Below, piece by piece: positions 20,138 through 24,185 of a DNA stretch of 24,185 nt; position 1 is the first letter of the stretch, and each line of letters opens with the position of its first letter. The notes under the pieces were generated by a model. It saw only the letters and a program-made list of their open reading frames with translations, had not been told where the DNA came from and searched no databases. The stretch lies in contig JAGVHP010000034.1 of the NCBI GenBank assembly GCA_020056515.1, forward strand, positions 1-24,185. Direction: 5' to 3'. This DNA is from Candidatus Shapirobacteria bacterium (GTDB lineage Bacteria > Patescibacteriota > Microgenomatia > UBA12405). A program made the translations under genes and the position numbers.

Positions 20138-21484
20138 TTATCTTAAAAGAACAGCATTTTGGTGTTGGCCAACGCCGATAAAAGTAATATTCCGTCCAAG
20201 TTGTTTTTCAACAAAAAGAACGTATTTTTGGGCATTAACCGGTAAATCTTTGAAATTCCGGATACTACTGATGTCTTCTTTCCAGCCGGGCAGGTGGTGA
20301 TAAACAGCCTTTACCTGAAATAATGTTTGAGCATCAGGATGGGGAATAGTAGAATATTTTTTGCCCTGGAACTGATAAGCAGTACAAAGAGGAATGGTGT
20401 CAAAACCCGAAAGAACATCAAGTTTGGTCAGGGCGATTTCGTCAGACAGATCAACTCCGGCAACATTGAGTCCGTAACGGATCAGAGGAAGATCAATGGG
20501 TCCACAATGCCGGGGGCGGCCGGATCTGGCGCCCATTTCACCGCCTTTTTGTCTTAGCAGGTTTCCAAAAGTTTCACTGTCTTCGGTGGGCATGGGACCA
20601 CCACCTACCCGGGTTTGATAGGCCTTGGTAGCTACCAAAATCCGTTTAAGACTACGGACGGCCTTGCCTCCAAAAGAACGATAGATGGCTCCGAGGGCAA
20701 CATTGACACCGGTGGTGTAAGGCCACGATCCATGGCTGATATCCAACATGGCTCCGTGAGAATCTTCAAAAACAATTTTTTTATCGGAATCGATGGCTTT
20801 CCAAATATAGGCGATAGTGTCCTGAAGATATGGTTTAAAAAATTGTCTGTAATCCTGGTAATCTTTAATGATTTGTTTTGAATCCAATTGTTGATCAACA
20901 TGACTAGTTTGGCCGGTTTTTCGCTTGACTTCCTGAGCCATTTGTTTGATTAGGACTTCCTGATTAGTCAGCTCATTGAGAAGTTTTTTCTGCCATTGAC
21001 GGTCATATAAATCAAGAAGGCGGAGTCCGCAGCGGTTGACCCGGTCGCTATAGGTCCAACCAACCCCAAGATGAAGTGAGCCAATGGCTAGATGACCTTT
21101 GGCTTCTTCAGAAAGGGCATCTCTGATTTTATGCCAAGGCATAATTAAATGAGAATTAGGGTCGAGAATAAAAGTGGCCGGAGAGATTTTAAAACCCTGA
21201 TGGTTGAGAGTTTCGATTTCATTTTTAAGGAAAGTTAAATTAACAACAACTTCCGGCCCGATAAGATTGATGGTTTTGGGGTTGGTGACGGTGCTGGGAA
21301 TATAGCCGAGAGAAAATTTACCTTGGTCGGTAACTATGGTATGACCGGCATTGTTGCCGCCAATGATCTTGGCGCCGATATCAGCCTGAAGATAGCTGAC
21401 ACATTTACCTTTGCCACTATCGCCCCAACCAACATCAGTTAAAAGGACCGAACCCTTGGACCAGTTTTTGAAAATTGATTTCAT
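20138..21484 (-). CDS. purA: Adenylosuccinate synthetase, divergent active site
   Basis: 448 residues, near the usual 430. PurA makes adenylosuccinate from IMP, aspartate and GTP. The phosphate loop reads GWGDSGKGK (20-27): the catalytic Asp (D22) is kept, but the next Glu is Ser. The catalytic His is H48 in NNAGHT. TRVGGGPMPTE, SGRPRHCG and TKLDVLSGFD are recognisable. By eye, two IMP-contact positions differ from E. coli: Thr129 is L139 and Gln224 is H243 (EGAQG becomes EDSHG), while Arg143 (R151), Asn38 (N45) and Thr239 (T258) are kept. The R-G-I-G-P loop is LGVGW. PurB follows 1 nt downstream. The ATG lies only 12 bp from the divergent Nudix start. Function as PurA is likely. Confidence 0.92.
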   Translation of the reverse strand: MKSIFKNWSKGSVLLTDVGWGDSGKGKCVSYLQADIGAKIIGGNNAGHTIVTDQGKFSLGYIPSTVTNPKTINLIGPEVVVNLTFLKNEIETLNHQGFKISPATFILDPNSHLIMPWHKIRDALSEEAKGHLAIGSLHLGVGWTYSDRVNRCGLRLLDLYDRQWQKKLLNELTNQEVLIKQMAQEVKRKTGQTSHVDQQLDSKQIIKDYQDYRQFFKPYLQDTIAYIWKAIDSDKKIVFEDSHGAMLDISHGSWPYTTGVNVALGAIYRSFGGKAVRSLKRILVATKAYQTRVGGGPMPTEDSETFGNLLRQKGGEMGARSGRPRHCGPIDLPLIRYGLNVAGVDLSDEIALTKLDVLSGFDTIPLCTAYQFQGKKYSTIPHPDAQTLFQVKAVYHHLPGWKEDISSIRNFKDLPVNAQKYVLFVEKQLGRNITFIGVGQHQNAVLLR

Positions 21485-21485
21485 G

Positions 21486-21491
21486 TAAAAT
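21486..21491 (+). promoter_or_regulatory. -10 box of the zinc-ribbon Nudix gene
   Basis: TAAAAT, 5 nt before the GTG at 21497, inside the 12-bp gap to the divergent purA start. The -35 region would lie in purA coding sequence. Confidence 0.4.
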
Positions 21492-21496
21492 AGCTT

Positions 21497-22021
21497 GTGT
21501 TAAAAATTAACGCACCCAACTATCTTTACTGTCCTTTTTGTAAAAGTCAACTGGCACAAAGGGAAGATGAAGAAATAATAAGAAAGTATTGCCCTAAGTG
21601 CCTTTGGGTTTATTATCCCCAAGCTTTTGACTCGGTGGCGGCAGTTATTATCAGAAACGGAAAAATGTTGATGGTTAAAAGGAAAAGAGAGCCATATAAA
21701 GACAGCTGGATGTTTCCCGGTGGTTTTATTGAATTTGGAGAACACCCTGAAGATACACTTAAACGAGAGGTGAAAGAAGAATGTGGTTTGAAGATATTAC
21801 AAAGTAAATTGATAGAGGTGGTACAGACTAGTGATGATTTCCGGGCGCCGGGGAATTTGGTATTTTTTTATAAAGTAAAAACAGCGGGAAAAAAGGTAAA
21901 AACTGATAGTGGGGAGAATAGTGATATCCGGTGGTTTTGGATTAAAAAGGCGCCGAAAATTGGCTGGAAATCGCAGAAATATATTTTAAAAAAATTTTTC
22001 CTTGACAGTAAAGAGGAATAA
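21497..22021 (+). CDS. Zinc-ribbon Nudix hydrolase
   Basis: 174 residues. An N-terminal zinc ribbon has C12, C15, C32 and C35 (YCPFC and YCPKC), as in NudC/NADH pyrophosphatase-like and many small Nudix proteins. The Nudix box at 76-98 is complete: G76, E82, R90-E91, E94-E95, G97, with the WMFPGGFIEFGEHPE lead-in common to ADP-ribose or NTP pyrophosphohydrolases. It is shorter than NudC and lacks the SQPWPFPxS motif, so NADH is not the predicted substrate. The GTG start must be close to here because the first Cys pair lies at residue 12. It follows a TAAAAT box by 5 nt and diverges from purA over 12 bp. The FAD oxidoreductase follows 15 nt downstream. Confidence 0.92.
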   Translation: MLKINAPNYLYCPFCKSQLAQREDEEIIRKYCPKCLWVYYPQAFDSVAAVIIRNGKMLMVKRKREPYKDSWMFPGGFIEFGEHPEDTLKREVKEECGLKILQSKLIEVVQTSDDFRAPGNLVFFYKVKTAGKKVKTDSGENSDIRWFWIKKAPKIGWKSQKYILKKFFLDSKEE

Positions 22022-22036
22022 GGATAATGTTTACAA

Positions 22037-23422
22037 GTGAGTTTTAAAAAGTACGACGGAGTGATAATTGGAGCCGGACCGGCGGGTATCTTCACAGCTT
22101 TAGAACTGGTTAAAAGCAATCAAAAAATATTATTGTTGGACAAAGGTAAAAGCCTTGAAGACAGGGTAAAACAAGGGGTGAGGGATGCAGGGAGCGGTTG
22201 GGGGGGGAGTGGGGCATATTCGGACGGAAAACTAAACATTTCCACTACAGCAATCGGAGTAAAAATTACCGATTACATGAAAGAGGAAGACTTTGTCAGA
22301 CTAGTGTTAAAAGCCGATCAGATCTGGGTGGAGTACGGAGCACCGAAGAAGTTGTACGGCACGGATCAAAAGAAAATAGCCATGATTGAAAAAGCATTAA
22401 AAAAAACCCGATTAGAAATCAAAGTCAGCCCTATCCGCCACATCGGGACCGGAAGAACATTTGAGGTGTTGGGAAAGATGTATGACTATTTAAAGCAAAA
22501 TACGGAAATCAAATTTGAAGCGGAGGTGGAAGAAATATTGGTGGATGAGCAAAAAAAAGTAAGAGGGGTGCGGTTGAGTGGAGGAAAAGAAATTTTGGCA
22601 TCATGGGTAGTGGTAGCCCCGGGCAGATGCGGAAGTGGTTGGTTTACAGGGGAAGTGGGAAAAATGGGTTTAAAGAAAATTGTCCACCCGGTGGAAATCG
22701 GGGTAAGGGTGGAAGTACCGGCTAAAGTAATGAAAAAAGTAACCGATGTATTATATGAAGCAAAAATTTCGTATCGAACAAAAACTTTTGATGATTTTGT
22801 GAGAACTTTTTGTATGTGCCCGAATGGTTTTGTAACTGACGAAGTGGTAGGAGTTAATGGTCATCCGGTAATAAGTGTTAACGGTCATACCTTCAGTGAC
22901 CGTAAATCAAATAACACGAATTTCGCCCTGCTGGTAAAAAATTCTTTTACTCAACCGTTTAACCAACCAAATTTATACGGGTCCTATGTTACCGGACTGG
23001 CCAATTTACTATCGGGAGGTGTCTTGGTCCAAAGGTTGGGTGATTTATTGGCCGGGAGAAGATCAACGATAGAGAGAATAAAAAGCGGCCGAGTAAAACC
23101 CAGTCTGAATACGGCGGTGCCGGGTGATTTGGCCTTTTCGCTACCATACCGCCACCTAAGCAACCTCCTGGAAATGCTAAAAGAAATGGATAAATTAGCA
23201 CCGGGAATATTTTCATTTGATACACTACTGTACGGGAATGAAGTTAAATTTTTCTCGGCCGGGCCATCTTTAAGTCCATGTTTGGAAACTGAAATAAAAA
23301 ATTTATTTGCCTGCGGTGATGGAGCAGGGGTAAGTGCCAATTTGCTTCACGCGGCAGTAACCGGACTTAAGGTAGGAGAAGAAATAAATAAAAGGTTTTA
23401 TGAAAAAAACTTGGAAACTTGA
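22037..23422 (+). CDS. FAD-dependent dehydrogenase (NAD(P)/FAD oxidoreductase family)
   Basis: 461 residues. The N-terminal dinucleotide-binding motif is IIGAGPAG at 10-17, followed by an acidic strand end LLLDKG at ~33-38. The GSGWGGSGAYSDGKLN segment near 52-67 is typical of the uncharacterised FAD-dependent dehydrogenases (COG2509 type). A WVVVAPGRCGSGW segment and a C-terminal LFACGDGAGVSANLLHAAVTG, where FAD sits, complete the pattern. The C-terminal half has SFTQPFN and PYRHLSNLLEML. The physiological substrate is unknown. The GTG start follows a GATAAT box by 8 nt. It overlaps the M3 peptidase start by 23 bp, so the two are probably co-transcribed with the Nudix gene. Confidence 0.88.
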   Translation: MSFKKYDGVIIGAGPAGIFTALELVKSNQKILLLDKGKSLEDRVKQGVRDAGSGWGGSGAYSDGKLNISTTAIGVKITDYMKEEDFVRLVLKADQIWVEYGAPKKLYGTDQKKIAMIEKALKKTRLEIKVSPIRHIGTGRTFEVLGKMYDYLKQNTEIKFEAEVEEILVDEQKKVRGVRLSGGKEILASWVVVAPGRCGSGWFTGEVGKMGLKKIVHPVEIGVRVEVPAKVMKKVTDVLYEAKISYRTKTFDDFVRTFCMCPNGFVTDEVVGVNGHPVISVNGHTFSDRKSNNTNFALLVKNSFTQPFNQPNLYGSYVTGLANLLSGGVLVQRLGDLLAGRRSTIERIKSGRVKPSLNTAVPGDLAFSLPYRHLSNLLEMLKEMDKLAPGIFSFDTLLYGNEVKFFSAGPSLSPCLETEIKNLFACGDGAGVSANLLHAAVTGLKVGEEINKRFYEKNLET

Positions 23423-24185
23423 TGATATTTTACCGATAGGTCAATTTGGTGATTTGTATAGGGAAATTGAAAAAGATTTGGAAAAAATGAGGAAATATGT
23501 CGGTGAGTTAAAACCTGATATTTCTAAAGAAAAGTTTAAAGAGATTCTGGAATTTTCAGAAGAAGAGGAAGAAAAAATGGCAAGACTCGGCGGTTTGCCG
23601 GGACTAATGGAGGCGGTTAACCAAATAGACCCGGAGGCAAAGTTATTAAAATCAAAGGTAGAAAATTTGGCCCTAAGGTGGAGCGAGGTGGGAATAATTA
23701 TGTCTTTGTGGATTAAAGGTAAAAGAGACCCAAAATTAGACGATAAAAATGCTAAAAGAATTTTTGGGGTGATAACTGATCTTCAATACAGACTAAAACG
23801 AAGCCGAGAATTGGCTAAATACAGCCTGCTGGAACGGGAGGAAAACATAATTGTTAATAAGGATGTCAATGGTCTGGGGGTGCTGGAGGAACTAAGGGAA
23901 ATGATATCGGCGGAAATGGAATATGAGATAGAAATAGACGGAAAAAAGATGCTAATAAAGACCCAGTCAGAATTACTGGCTCTGGTTTATGACCCAAGGG
24001 ATGAAGTAAGAAGGGCAGCCTATAGGGCACTGCTTTTAAAACAAAAAGAAAACCTACCTAAGTTCTTTGCTATATATTCCGCCGTAGTTAAGGATTGGAA
24101 TTATGAGATGAAACTCCGGGGTTACAAAAGTGCGATAACAGTAAGAAACCTAGCCAATGACATACCGGATGAGGCGGTGGAAGAA
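23400..24185 (+). CDS. pepF: M3-family oligoendopeptidase F (partial)
   Basis: 262 residues of the N-terminal region are visible; the right edge cuts the gene before the HExxH zinc motif. The start KKTWKLDDILPI (family form WDLSDLFP), the long charged helices (EIEKDLEKMRKYVGEL), and the PDLKSQELLALVYDPRDEVRRAAYRAL-like stretch are typical of the PepF/M3B N-terminal domain. The enzyme is a cytosolic zinc peptidase that breaks down short peptides. The ATG lies inside the last 23 bp of the FAD oxidoreductase gene, so it should be translated from the same mRNA. Without the C-terminus the catalytic residues cannot be checked. Confidence 0.9.
   Translation, partial: MKKTWKLDDILPIGQFGDLYREIEKDLEKMRKYVGELKPDISKEKFKEILEFSEEEEEKMARLGGLPGLMEAVNQIDPEAKLLKSKVENLALRWSEVGIIMSLWIKGKRDPKLDDKNAKRIFGVITDLQYRLKRSRELAKYSLLEREENIIVNKDVNGLGVLEELREMISAEMEYEIEIDGKKMLIKTQSELLALVYDPRDEVRRAAYRALLLKQKENLPKFFAIYSAVVKDWNYEMKLRGYKSAITVRNLANDIPDEAVEE

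Noticed and set aside
20138..21484. PurZ (phage diaminopurine synthetase) in place of PurA
   Set aside because: PurZ replaces the catalytic Asp of the P-loop; here D22 is present, the His is present, and PurB is adjacent. The divergence is reported as a finding, but PurZ is not supported.
1..24185. Recoded TGA (Gracilibacteria-type code)
   Set aside because: TGA ends several genes where the family ends, for example 10558 and 23422, and no conserved Gly position is encoded by TGA.

Overview
The window looks like a gene-dense piece of a small-genome bacterium, most probably a Candidate Phyla Radiation lineage close to Microgenomates (Woesebacteria/Gottesmanbacteria-like). This is an inference from protein style: HTH/LAGLIDADG-like proteins, a DUF5666 protein, a DUF2207-type remnant, a CAP-domain protein with a proline-rich linker, and a MacAB-like exporter without a TolC partner. 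TGA is used as a normal stop codon, which argues against the recoded Gracilibacteria/SR1 groups. There is no rRNA, CRISPR array, IS element or prophage. No gene-free stretch exceeds 300 bp.

Layout. 1-1307: 5' part of an ABC exporter (minus), cut by the window edge. 1374-5443: a Nudix hydrolase, a frameshifted membrane-anchored hypothetical protein, an EamA transporter, a flavodoxin and a frameshifted lysine-6-aminotransferase-like gene. 5553-9720: a tRNA-rich district with three tRNA-Ser (GGA, GCT, CGA) and two tRNA-Arg (CCG, GCG), interleaved with two homologous LAGLIDADG-like proteins, two Nudix proteins, a CAP-domain protein and a two-TM protein. In the minus-strand part, tRNA-Arg, Nudix, LAGLIDADG-like, tRNA-Ser and aminotransferase follow one another closely. 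In the plus-strand part, the stop codon of the second LAGLIDADG-like gene lies inside tRNA-Arg(GCG). 9741-11216: a small Cys-containing membrane protein, a CPxC-motif protein and a metallophosphoesterase.

11213-16297 is one functional module on the minus strand: response regulator, histidine kinase, membrane-fusion protein, ABC ATPase, MacB-like permease and DUF5666 protein. The three promoters I infer in it each carry a CTGA-type direct repeat with an 11-bp period, 8-10 bp from the -10 box. This fits an OmpR/PhoB-family regulator controlling itself, the exporter and the DUF5666 protein. 16351-18654 holds a collapsed DUF2207-like gene, a secreted/membrane protein and a SpoU methyltransferase. 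18697-21484 encodes the IMP-to-AMP branch (purA, purB), with an unusual PurA active site. 21497-24185 has a zinc-ribbon Nudix protein, an FAD oxidoreductase and the start of an M3 oligopeptidase.

Two window-wide traits stand out. Most unit-leading genes have a -10-like hexamer ending 5-8 nt before the start codon and no Shine-Dalgarno sequence, so leaderless transcription appears to be the rule. Several genes are disrupted: two by single-base frameshifts in A7/A8 runs, and two (membrane-fusion protein, DUF2207) by apparent in-frame internal loss. These could be real decay, slippage or assembly error.
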